A DNA stretch of 64,000 nucleotides, from positions 1 to 64,000 of the forward strand of contig JAPKYZ010000089.1 of assembly GCA_026394055.1 (NCBI GenBank). The letters run 5' to 3'. Of the stretch, positions 41,338 through 48,404 are shown in pieces. The position numbers and the translations under genes are program-made. Within the stretch, counting starts at the first letter, position 1, and each line of letters starts with the position of its first letter. The notes beneath the pieces were generated by a model that saw only the letters and a list, made by a program, of their open reading frames with translations, was not told the origin of the DNA and ran no database searches. The stretch comes from Acidobacteriota bacterium (lineage in GTDB: Bacteria > Acidobacteriota > Terriglobia > Bryobacterales > Bryobacteraceae).

Positions 41338-41679
41338 TCAGGACATTTGTCCCGAAATTCTGGTGAGTTGGGCGAGGAAGTCGGGGATGGTAGTGAGCTG
41401 GTTGCCCGAGAGGTCGAGGGTCCTGAGCTGAGAAAGTTGGGCGAGGGAGTCGGGGATGGTTGCGAGCTGGTTTCTCGTGAGGTACAGCTCAGTGAGGTGG
41501 GAGAGTTTTGCGACGGAGTCGGGGATCGTGGTGATCCGGTTGCCCCGTAGGTCGAGGCTGGTCAACTGAGCGCCCAGTTCGAAGACGGCGGGCGGGATTT
41601 CGGTAAGCTGCTCTAGCGAGAGGTCCAGGACGCCGTTGCTGAGGCGCTGGAGTAAGTCGGCTTTGGTGTAGCTCGGCAT
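41338..41679 (-). CDS. Short leucine-rich repeat protein, possibly truncated
   Basis: 113 residues from the ATG at 41679 (116 from 41688). About four LRRs of 23 residues: LDLSLEQLTEIP, LTSLDLRGNRITTIP, LTELYLTRNQLATIP and LRTLDLSGNQLTTIP, consensus LxxLxLxxNxLxxIPxxxxxLxx. Full LRR proteins of this kind usually continue with many more repeats or other domains. This one ends abruptly at LTRISGQMS next to repeats and a MITE-like element, so it may be the 5' remnant of a larger gene. No signal peptide. Confidence 0.68.
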   Translation of the reverse strand: MPSYTKADLLQRLSNGVLDLSLEQLTEIPPAVFELGAQLTSLDLRGNRITTIPDSVAKLSHLTELYLTRNQLATIPDSLAQLSQLRTLDLSGNQLTTIPDFLAQLTRISGQMS

Positions 41680-41784
41680 GGATCTCACATCGTAACAACG
41701 TGGGAAGCGGGCCGGTGGCAGGGGTGGACGGGAGGGATCCCGGATAGCGGTTGCTATGAGCTTGGGGCTTGCTCACGTACCCTC

Positions 41785-41813
41785 AAAATAGCCCCAAGCT
41801 GACGCATGGGGCT
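41785..41813 (-). terminator. Intrinsic terminator with family-like loop (NTF2-like gene)
   Basis: On the minus strand: AGCCCC-ATGCGTCAGCTT-GGGGCT followed by ATTTT, 8 bp after the NTF2-like stop. The left arm can also pair with CTTGGGGCT at 41761-41769, giving an alternative structure. Stem, loop and tail are nearly the same as the terminator after lysA at 47104-47131. Confidence 0.82.
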
Positions 41814-41820
41814 GGTCTTG

Positions 41821-42261
41821 TTAGTCCGGGATCTTGTCGACCTTGGCCGTCTGGTGAGCCACCAGTTGCCAGTTTCCGCCGCGTTTGGACCAGACGTGGA
41901 GCAGCATCACTTTGTCGTCGAACTTGCCGGCGGGGTTGATGCCGGTGACGTGCATCCAGCAGTGGGTGACGGCGCTGTCGCCGAGGACGCGGACGGAGAC
42001 TTTTTTGCGCTCCACGGTCTGATAATGCTGGCGGCCGGAGCGGATTTTTTCTAGGTAGTCCTTCTTGGTGTCGAGCACGCCTGAGGCGTGGCCATAGATG
42101 AGGTCAGCGGCGAGCAGTTTGTCGAGTTGGGCGACGTCTTTGGCGAGGATGGCTTGGGCCCAGGCGGCGTCTAACTTTTCAATCGCTTTTTCAGTGGCGG
42201 CGGCATCCTGGGCGGTGAGGCTGAGGGTGGCTAGGGCGAGGACGGTGAGTGCGCGGATCAT
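41821..42261 (-). CDS. Secreted NTF2-like (DUF4440) protein
   Basis: 146 residues from the ATG at 42261. Signal peptide (1-18, LATLSLTAQ). SnoaL/NTF2-like fold: AIEKLDAAWAQAILAKDVAQ, LDKLLAADLIYGHASGVLDT, KKDYLEKIRSGRQHYQTVE and VLLHVWSKRGGNWQLVAHQT. Family members bind small molecules or act as ketosteroid-isomerase-like enzymes; no catalytic residue can be assigned. Followed by a strong terminator. A TATACT lies 14 bp before the ATG. Confidence 0.85.
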   Translation of the reverse strand: MIRALTVLALATLSLTAQDAAATEKAIEKLDAAWAQAILAKDVAQLDKLLAADLIYGHASGVLDTKKDYLEKIRSGRQHYQTVERKKVSVRVLGDSAVTHCWMHVTGINPAGKFDDKVMLLHVWSKRGGNWQLVAHQTAKVDKIPD

Positions 42262-42603
42262 GTGGGTTGGGGTGAGTATATCTTGCTTGCTGGCTGCGGG
42301 CGGCGGTCGGTGGTTTGCTTTGGGAATGTGCTGGGGCTGGGGCGGGTGCGGGTGACTCAGCACTCCGCTCCATTCTGTCGCGGCTCGGCGTGAGGCTGTA
42401 CTCCGCGCCCGCACGGCACTTCAGCTCCGAAAGTGCGAGCGGTGGGGAAGGGCCCACTCCCCTGAATCTACCCCGCAAGTCATTGATCATACATGTTCGC
42501 GGAAATGAGCCGATACGGAGTGCGTCTCCCGACCAACGCTCCTTCTAGATTCATCCCTACCGGTGGACCAAAGGTCCATCCCAAACTCCTGCTGGCTAGC
42601 GGC
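42262..42603. other. Gene-free stretch
   Basis: No gene supported; reading frames here have the composition of shadows. It contains the NTF2-like promoter (TATACT on the minus strand near 42280) and, near 42564-42578, the small hairpin TGGACC-AAA-GGTCCA, which may end the MFS transcript. Nothing else seen. Confidence 0.5.
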
Positions 42604-43857
42604 TCAGAGGGGGCGGTCGCTCGGGCTCGGGAGTTGGCGGATTTGGCCGCCTAGGGTGAGTAGGAGGGCGGTACCGATGACGGGCAGGACGCCGGCGGTT
42701 AGCAGGATGGGGGTGTAGCCTAGGTGGTCGACTACCCAGCCGGTGGAGAGGGTGAAGATGATGGCGCCGATGCCTGCGCCGAGGCCGCCGAGGCCGGCTA
42801 CGGAGGCGACGGACGAGGGGGGGAAGTAGTCGCTGGGGAGGGTTTGGACGTTGTTGATCCAGGCTTGGAACCCAAAGGTGACCGTCGAGATGAGCACGAC
42901 GGCGGCGACGGCATCTTTCACCTGACCCGCGGCCAAGCCGGCGGACATCAGGGCGGCGGAGGCGAGGATGACGGCTTTGCGGGCGCGGTCGATCGGCCAG
43001 CCTCGGTTGACCAGGCGCAGTGCGGCCCAACCTCCGAGCAGGCTGCCCGCGTCGGCGGCGAGAAACGGCACAGGGGCTACCCAGGCCATCTGCTTCAGGT
43101 CGAGCCCATGGACGCGGCTTAGGTAGAGGGGCAGCCAGGTGATGTAGAGCCACCAGACCGGGTCAGTGAGTAGGCGCGCCAGCACGATGGCCCAGGTTTC
43201 GCGCGTGCGGAACAGCTGGGCGTAGGTCCAGCGGGGCGTGGTGGCGGCGGCGCTTTCGCCATAGGGTTCGGAGGCGTGCCGCCAGCGATGTTGCCGCGGC
43301 GGTTGATAGGCCCACAGCCAGACCAGCAGCCAGAGAAAGCCCAGGGAGCCGGTGACCAGAAAGGTCATCTGCCAGCCGAAGCGCATCTGCAGAAAGACGA
43401 TCAGCGGCGGGGCCAGCACGCTGCCCAGGGCGGCTCCGCTGTTGAAGATGGCCATGGCCAGCGGACGCTCCGAGGCGGGAAACCATTCGCCCGCTACTTT
43501 GGCGGCCCCCGGCCAGTTGCCGGCTTCACCGGCGCCGAGGACGAAGCGGCAGATGCTCAAGCTGGACGCCGAGCGGGCAAAGGCGTGGGCCATGGCGGCG
43601 AGTGACCAGACGATGATGGAGAGCGTGAAGCCGCGCTTGATGCCGAGGCGGTCATACAAACGGCCGGAAAGGGCTTGGCTTGCGGCGTAGGCGGCGAGGA
43701 ACCAGGTGGCGATCTGCGCGAACTGTTGGTTCGATAGGCCCAGGTCCTGGACAATGACGGGCGCCAGCACCGAGACGGTCAGCCGGTCAATGAAGTTGAT
43801 CAGGGTGGCGAAGAAGACCAGCCCGATGATGTACCAGCGCAGTCCGCGTAAGGTCAT
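42604..43857 (-). CDS. MFS transporter, ACS (hexuronate/phthalate-type) family
   Basis: 417 residues, 12 helices. FFATLINFIDRLTVSVLAPV, the first-loop motif GRLYDRLGIKRGF and RFVLGAGEAGNWPGAAKVAG are typical of the anion:cation symporter (ACS) branch, which takes up sugar acids and other organic anions (ExuT/GarP relatives). Likely a proton-coupled uptake system in the inner membrane. Single gene; substrate unknown. Confidence 0.88.
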   Translation of the reverse strand: MTLRGLRWYIIGLVFFATLINFIDRLTVSVLAPVIVQDLGLSNQQFAQIATWFLAAYAASQALSGRLYDRLGIKRGFTLSIIVWSLAAMAHAFARSASSLSICRFVLGAGEAGNWPGAAKVAGEWFPASERPLAMAIFNSGAALGSVLAPPLIVFLQMRFGWQMTFLVTGSLGFLWLLVWLWAYQPPRQHRWRHASEPYGESAAATTPRWTYAQLFRTRETWAIVLARLLTDPVWWLYITWLPLYLSRVHGLDLKQMAWVAPVPFLAADAGSLLGGWAALRLVNRGWPIDRARKAVILASAALMSAGLAAGQVKDAVAAVVLISTVTFGFQAWINNVQTLPSDYFPPSSVASVAGLGGLGAGIGAIIFTLSTGWVVDHLGYTPILLTAGVLPVIGTALLLTLGGQIRQLPSPSDRPL

Positions 43858-43930
43858 CAGCGCTCAGGCCCGTGGAGAGAGACGATGTGCACCTCATGAG
43901 GGATACCACAACCGTCTGGCAACAAGCGGC

Positions 43931-43994
43931 TCGCAGGCTGCGGAGAGAGGCGGAAGACCGATTGCTGACGCGCGCGGCTCAGAAATCTCTGCTA
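43931..43994. repeat. Partial inverted copy of the MITE-like element
   Basis: Reads GCAGGCTGCGGAGAGAGG then ACCGATTGCTGACGCG and CGCGGCTCAGAAA. Over nearly 60 bases it aligns to the reverse complement of the right part of 41116-41259, with 25 of 26 identical in the core. It ends TGCTAG, and that CTA forms the TAG stop of the molybdoenzyme gene on the minus strand. So this insertion set the 3' end of that gene. Confidence 0.72.
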
Positions 43995-44750
43995 GAGCCC
44001 GGCGTAGTAGTCGTAGCCTTCTTCGGCCCAATAGTCGAGCGGTGGCTGATCGCTGAAGGTGATCGCACCGATCCGCTTGATGTTTTTGATGCCGTACTTT
44101 ACTGGGATCACGAGGCGCAGCGGTGCGCCATGGGCCAGTTCCAGCGGTTGGCCGTTCTTCTCAAAGCAGAGCATCGTTTGCGGGTGCAGCATGCTGGCCA
44201 TGTCGACGCCGACGAAGTACTCCTTGTCGGGGGTCTCGAGGCTGACGAAGGCAGCGCGCTCCGCACCGGGGGCGTACATTGACACAAAGTCGCGGAAGCG
44301 CACGCCGCCCCAGCGGACAATGGAGCTCCAGCCTTCGATGCACTTGAATTCGGCGGTGTAGTCAAGCTTGTTTAGCTTCTTCAGGTCGGCCAAGGTTAGC
44401 TGGGCGGGCGCCGCACCGCGATAAGGGGTGACAGCGAGCCGCCAAGATTCGGGATCCAGTGGCGCTTCCAGACCAAAGTCACCGTTGGCGCGGATCTGCT
44501 GGATGCGCTCCGGCGGAAACTCTGGGGCCAGGTGTTGGTCACCAAAAAGAGCGCCTTGGGTCAGGCGGGCGTTGGCATCGAGCACGCGGCGCAAGGGCAT
44601 CGGGACTCCGCCCATTTGCGGTTGGGACCACAGCCACTGCCAACCGCCTACCGCCGCGGCGGCGCCCACACCCAGTCCGAGAAAGCCACGGCGGGTCCGC
44701 TGGGCCAGTTCCTGCTCCGGTGTGGAAAGCGGTGATTTCGGGTTACTCAT
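43992..44750 (-). CDS. Molybdopterin-dependent oxidoreductase (SUOX/MsrP fold), Tat
   Basis: 252 residues from the ATG at 44750. Tat signal TRRGFLGLGVGAAAAVGG. The molybdopterin domain holds the Mo-ligand cysteine in EFKCIEGWSSIVRWGG, followed by VSLETPDKEYFVGVDM, MLCFEKNGQPLELAHGAPLR and VIPVKYGIKNIKRIGAITFS. The sequence order is that of MsrP (periplasmic methionine sulfoxide reductase catalytic subunit) and related sulfite-oxidase-fold enzymes. Its start overlaps the end of the cytochrome b gene by 8 bp. The stop lies in the end of an inserted repeat. True substrate not certain. Confidence 0.85.
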   Translation of the reverse strand: MSNPKSPLSTPEQELAQRTRRGFLGLGVGAAAAVGGWQWLWSQPQMGGVPMPLRRVLDANARLTQGALFGDQHLAPEFPPERIQQIRANGDFGLEAPLDPESWRLAVTPYRGAAPAQLTLADLKKLNKLDYTAEFKCIEGWSSIVRWGGVRFRDFVSMYAPGAERAAFVSLETPDKEYFVGVDMASMLHPQTMLCFEKNGQPLELAHGAPLRLVIPVKYGIKNIKRIGAITFSDQPPLDYWAEEGYDYYAGL

Positions 44751-45429
44751 GAACGGGCTCCTTCGCTTCCAGCTTGTTGTCGACCAACTCGACACCGGTG
44801 ACCATGGATTGAAAATTGCCCCACCCGGCGCGGACCACCTGCGCGATGTGAATCACGAAGAATCCCAGGTAGCCCAGCGTCAGCGCGAAGTGCTCCAGGC
44901 GCGCCCAGGTGTAGCCGCCCAGGCCTTCGGTCAACCACGCCACTTGGATCGGCCGGTAGATGGCGAGGCCGGTGACGAGGCTACCCAGGCCCATGACGAT
45001 GATGGCGGAATAGGTGACGCGCTGCGCCGCGTTGTACTTGCCTTGCGGCGGGAGCTGTTTGCGGAGGCCAAGGTCGTAGAGCATCACCTCCAGCGCGTCG
45101 CGGAAGGAATTCTTCTGGGGCACCAGATCTCGCCACTCGCCTGAAATCACGGTGTAGAGCACGTACATCAAGCCGTTGAAGGCAAACAGCCACATGAACA
45201 GAAAGTGGACCGCCATGCCTTCTGAGAGGCGGTGGTCCAGGTTGAAGGTGCGGTAGATGGCGTCCGGAAAGAAGTGGAAGGCCACAGGTCCGGCGTTGAC
45301 TTCGTAGACGTCGTTGGCCCAATAGATGAGCATGCCGCTCCAGATCATGACGAACAGCACGGGGAAGTTCACCCAATGCGTCCATCGTTTCCCGAAAGAA
45401 TGCTTTTGCTCCAGCCGCTTGGTGACCAT
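44743..45429 (-). CDS. Cytochrome b/b6-type membrane subunit
   Basis: 228 residues with four to five transmembrane helices. Likely heme histidines are in KRWTHWVNFPVL, AVHFLFMWLFAFNGL, LEHFALTLGYLGFF and VIHIAQVVRAGWGN, as in formate-dehydrogenase/thiosulfate-reductase cytochrome b subunits rather than the six-helix MsrQ fold. Upstream of and overlapping the molybdoenzyme gene, so it should pass quinol electrons to it (or the reverse). Confidence 0.87.
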   Translation of the reverse strand: MVTKRLEQKHSFGKRWTHWVNFPVLFVMIWSGMLIYWANDVYEVNAGPVAFHFFPDAIYRTFNLDHRLSEGMAVHFLFMWLFAFNGLMYVLYTVISGEWRDLVPQKNSFRDALEVMLYDLGLRKQLPPQGKYNAAQRVTYSAIIVMGLGSLVTGLAIYRPIQVAWLTEGLGGYTWARLEHFALTLGYLGFFVIHIAQVVRAGWGNFQSMVTGVELVDNKLEAKEPVHE

Positions 45430-45636
45430 GTGCTCCTTATCAGACGCTGGCCCACGAGTTGAGCCTTGACGCCGGTGAGAGAATGCCCGTAATGGGGGCG
45501 CCTATTCCCGCTTTCGGGTGTTTTTGTGAAATTGGGCGCCACAGGTGGTTTTGGGGGCGGCGGGTGCACGCGGAGGGCCGTCCGCTCGTCATACAGTAGA
45601 GGATTGGTGCCCATTGCAGAGGCCCTGAGGAGAGAT

Positions 45637-46107
45637 ATGCTTAATCGTCAACGCCGCCGCGCACGCGGTTTCAGCCTGGTGGAACTGCTGATCGTGATCG
45701 CGATCATTTTGATTATCGCGGCCATTGCCGTGCCGAAACTCAACCGCGCCCGGATGCAGGCCCAGGAGATGGCCGCTATCCGGCACATTGTTGCCATTCA
45801 CCAGTCGCAGACGCAGTACTATTCGCAGTTCGGGAAGTTTGCGATCGCCTTGACCGAACTCGGCCCGCCCGCTTCCGGCAGCCCCGGCCCGTCGGGGGCG
45901 GATCTCATTCCCAATGATCTGGCGAGTGGCGAAAAGCAGGGGTACAAGCTCACGCTGTCGGGCGGCCCCGGTGGCTATACGATCAATGCGAACCCGGTGG
46001 CCTTCAACTCGACCGGCACACGGACCTTCTTTAGCGACCAGACGCTGGTGATCCGGCAGAACTATGGCGCGGAGCCGGCTACGGCCTCGAGTCCTGAGAT
46101 CAAGTAG
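45637..46107 (+). CDS. Type IV pilin/type II secretion pseudopilin-like protein
   Basis: 156 residues from the ATG at 45637 with GAGGAGAG before it. Class III signal: RRRARGFSLVELLIVIAIIL, cleavage after Gly with the following Phe methylated and Glu5 conserved. Then a globular domain with HIVAIHQSQTQYYSQFGKF, as in PilE/GspG-type subunits. It is a likely client of the prepilin peptidase at 22120-22938, although no assembly genes adjoin it. Confidence 0.9.
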   Translation: MLNRQRRRARGFSLVELLIVIAIILIIAAIAVPKLNRARMQAQEMAAIRHIVAIHQSQTQYYSQFGKFAIALTELGPPASGSPGPSGADLIPNDLASGEKQGYKLTLSGGPGGYTINANPVAFNSTGTRTFFSDQTLVIRQNYGAEPATASSPEIK

Positions 46108-46133
46108 CCTGGCTACGGCAGGGCTGGTGTGCG

Positions 46134-46139
46134 TATAAT
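46134..46139 (+). promoter_or_regulatory. TATAAT -10 close to the EthD start
   Basis: TATAAT is six bases before the ATG at 46146, without a TTGACA-like -35. If used, transcription would start at or within the first codon, giving a leaderless message. Confidence 0.45.
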
Positions 46140-46145
46140 GGCGCG

Positions 46146-46451
46146 ATGATTCGCGTTACGGTCCTTTATTCGGTGAGCTCCCGGTTTGACTGGGACTATT
46201 ACCTCTCGACCCACACCCCAATGGTGGAACGGCTGGGCCAGCCGCTGGGCATGATCTCGTTGACCATCGACCGGTGCGTCTCCGGGCTGGGCGGCTCCCC
46301 TTCCCCCTACGCCTGCATCGCGCAACTCAAGTTCCGTGATGAGGCGGCGCTTCAGGCCGTGTTGAGCCAGCATGGCGGCGAGATCCTGGCCGACATTCCG
46401 AACTTCACCGACGCCTCCACCAGCATGGTGGTGGGAGCGGTGGCGCATTAG
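46146..46451 (+). CDS. EthD family protein
   Basis: 101 residues, the typical size of the EthD dimeric alpha/beta-barrel family: IRVTVLYSVSSRFDWDYYLS, HTPMVERLGQPLGMI, CIAQLKFRDEAALQAVLSQH and DIPNFTDASTSMVVG. EthD relatives are found near ether-degradation genes and elsewhere; most have no proven role. A TATAAT lies six bases before the ATG. Single gene. Confidence 0.9.
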   Translation: MIRVTVLYSVSSRFDWDYYLSTHTPMVERLGQPLGMISLTIDRCVSGLGGSPSPYACIAQLKFRDEAALQAVLSQHGGEILADIPNFTDASTSMVVGAVAH

Positions 46452-46492
46452 CGGGCAGTCCTGCCATCGCCTGGGGCCGCTAAGCTGAAGGT

Positions 46493-47059
46493 ATGGAATC
46501 CGGCACTACGCCGCAAATGCTCAACCGGCGGCACGTGATGTTGGGCGCCGTTGGGCTGTTGGGTGCTTGTCAGCCGCGCTACAAGCTGGTGGAGGAAGGG
46601 GCTCCTGCTGCGAAGCCGGTGGCCGAGTCGCACGCGCCGTCGTCGCTGCCAGAGGAGACGCCCGGTGAACCTCGCAAAGAAGAGCCCTCCATCTACCGGC
46701 CCGTCGAATGGGGCGTGCTCCGTGAGCTGAACACGCGCTCGGGCGATCTGTCCGCGTCGCTAAAGAAGTTGGAGGGCGGCGCGATCCGGTTGACCGGCTA
46801 CATGGTGCCGTTCGCCGACGAGAATGAGACGGCGGACGAGTTTCTGCTGGTGCCGGAAGCGGGCATGTGCGTGCACACGCCGCCGCCGCCGGCCAATCAG
46901 ATTGTGTTTGTGCAGATGACGTCCGGGGCCGCTCGGGTGACCTTTGCCAAGCCGGTGGAGGTATCGGGCATTTTGTCGATCGTGCAGTCGGACTCGCCTT
47001 ATGGCAAGGTCGGTTTTAAGATTGAGGCGGCGCAGGCGAAGGAAGATACGACGCCGTAG
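46493..47059 (+). CDS. DUF3299-type lipoprotein
   Basis: 188 residues (ATG 46493, or 46517 eight codons in). NRRHVMLGAVGLLGACQ is a lipobox after a twin-arginine pair, so probably a Tat-exported lipoprotein anchored through Cys. Then a low-complexity Pro/Glu/Ala linker (about 35-70) and a DUF3299 domain: WGVLRELNTRSGD, IRLTGYMVPFADENETADEF, LLVPEAGMCVHTPPPPANQI and EVSGILSIVQSDSPYGKVGF, with Cys and His that could bind metal. Envelope protein of unknown role, convergent to lysA. Confidence 0.83.
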   Translation: MESGTTPQMLNRRHVMLGAVGLLGACQPRYKLVEEGAPAAKPVAESHAPSSLPEETPGEPRKEEPSIYRPVEWGVLRELNTRSGDLSASLKKLEGGAIRLTGYMVPFADENETADEFLLVPEAGMCVHTPPPPANQIVFVQMTSGAARVTFAKPVEVSGILSIVQSDSPYGKVGFKIEAAQAKEDTTP

Positions 47060-47103
47060 CGGGCGTTGGCGTTGGGCGTGGGTTGGGCAGTGACTCACGC
47101 ATG

Positions 47104-47131
47104 AAAAGAGCCCCAAGCTCACGCATGGGCT
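47104..47131 (-). terminator. Intrinsic terminator with family-like loop (lysA)
   Basis: On the minus strand AGCCC-ATGCGTGAGCTTG-GGGCT then CTTTT, nine bp after the lysA stop. Same stem, loop and tail as the terminator at 41785-41813 with only small differences. The sequence CTCACGCATG is also repeated twice here (47094 and 47118). Confidence 0.82.
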
Positions 47132-47139
47132 GGAAATCG

Positions 47140-48381
47140 CTATTCGCCGCGGACGAGGTCTTCGAACTTTTCGCGCTGGCGGACAATGCGCCAGCGGGAG
47201 TCTTCCACCAACACTTCCGCGACGCGGGGGCGGGAGTTGTAGTTGGACGACATCACGAAGCCGTAGGCGCCGGCGCTCATGATCGCTACTAGTTCACCCG
47301 ATTCCACCTCCGGCAGCGTGCGGTTCTTGGCGAGAAAATCGCCAGTCTCACAGACCGGGCCCACGACATCGGCGGTGATCTGCCCGCGCGAGGATTGCAC
47401 GACGGGCAGGATCTCGTGGTGCGCTTGATAGAGCGCCGGGCGCAGCAGGTCGTTCATCGCCGCGTCGATCACCACAAACTCCTTCGCCGAATTCTTCTTG
47501 CGATGGATCACGCGGGACAGCAGCACGCCGCATTCGCCTACCAGGCTGCGGCCGGGCTCGATCATGATGGTCAGCCCGAGCTCTTCGACGCGGCGCTTCA
47601 TCTCTTCGATAAAGGCGGGGATCAGCGGCGTCGAGTGGCCGGGCTGATAGGCGATGCCGAGTCCGCCGCCGAGGTCGAGGTTCCGGATGGCGAGACCGCG
47701 CTGTTGCAGGCGGCCGGCCAAGGCCACCATGCGGTCCACTGCTTCCATCACTGGTGCGGGATCCAGAATCTGTGAGCCGATGTGGCAGCTGACACTCTCC
47801 GGCGCCAACCCGGGCAGCGACTGGGCGTATTCGTAGACCCGCTCCGCTTCACTGATGTCGACGCCAAACTTGTTGTCTTTGAGCCCGGTGGAGATGTAGG
47901 GATGCGTGGCGGCGTCGACGTCCGGGTTGACGCGGAGAGCGATGCGGGCGCGGAGGCCGCGCTTTAAGGCGAGTTCGTTGATCAGGTCGAGCTCGGCTTC
48001 TGATTCGCAATTGAAGCTGTGGATGCGGCAGTTGAGCGCGTACTCGATCTCATCGGAGGTCTTGCCAACGCCGGAGAACACGATCTTCGACGGCGTGCCG
48101 CCTGCTTGCAAGACGCGGAACAGTTCGCCGCCGGAGACGATGTCAAAGCCCGCCCCGGCATGCGCCAGCAGCCGCAGCAGTGATAGGTTCGAGTTCGCCT
48201 TAACGGCGTAACAGACCATGTGCGGCAGGCGGCCAAAGGCCTCATCGTAGGCCTGGTAACGGTTCAGGACGCCACGCGCGGAATAAACATAACAGGGCGT
48301 ACCACACGCCGCCGCGATCTCTTCGAGCGATACTTGATCACAAAACAGCTTTCCATCGGAGTATGAAAATGGTTGCTTCAC
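47140..48381 (-). CDS. lysA: Diaminopimelate decarboxylase
   Basis: 413 residues. Fold-type III PLP enzyme that makes lysine from meso-diaminopimelate. The PLP lysine is in HMVCYAVKANSNLSLLRLLA; GFDIVSGGELFRVLQAGG, HIGSQILDPAPVMEAVDRMV and EPGRSLVGECGVLLSRVI mark the barrel; VGPVCETGDFLAKNRTLPEV is the active-site loop and AGAYGFVMSSNYNSRPRVAE the end. Normal length. Last gene of a unit with deoC and the GAF-PP2C gene (23 bp gap), followed by a strong terminator. Confidence 0.95.
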   Translation of the reverse strand: MKQPFSYSDGKLFCDQVSLEEIAAACGTPCYVYSARGVLNRYQAYDEAFGRLPHMVCYAVKANSNLSLLRLLAHAGAGFDIVSGGELFRVLQAGGTPSKIVFSGVGKTSDEIEYALNCRIHSFNCESEAELDLINELALKRGLRARIALRVNPDVDAATHPYISTGLKDNKFGVDISEAERVYEYAQSLPGLAPESVSCHIGSQILDPAPVMEAVDRMVALAGRLQQRGLAIRNLDLGGGLGIAYQPGHSTPLIPAFIEEMKRRVEELGLTIMIEPGRSLVGECGVLLSRVIHRKKNSAKEFVVIDAAMNDLLRPALYQAHHEILPVVQSSRGQITADVVGPVCETGDFLAKNRTLPEVESGELVAIMSAGAYGFVMSSNYNSRPRVAEVLVEDSRWRIVRQREKFEDLVRGE

Positions 48382-48404
48382 GTCTGTCTGGGGCCTTTAG
48401 CTAG

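Noticed and set aside
40835-42603. tRNA or small structured RNA genes in the gene-poor region
   Set aside because: No cloverleaf with a conserved T-loop (GTTCRANNC) was found by reading; a covariance-model search would be the proper test.
42564-42606. GCGGCTCAG next to the MFS stop as a third repeat-derived stop codon
   Set aside because: Only nine bases match the repeat core and no flanking similarity exists; chance is enough.
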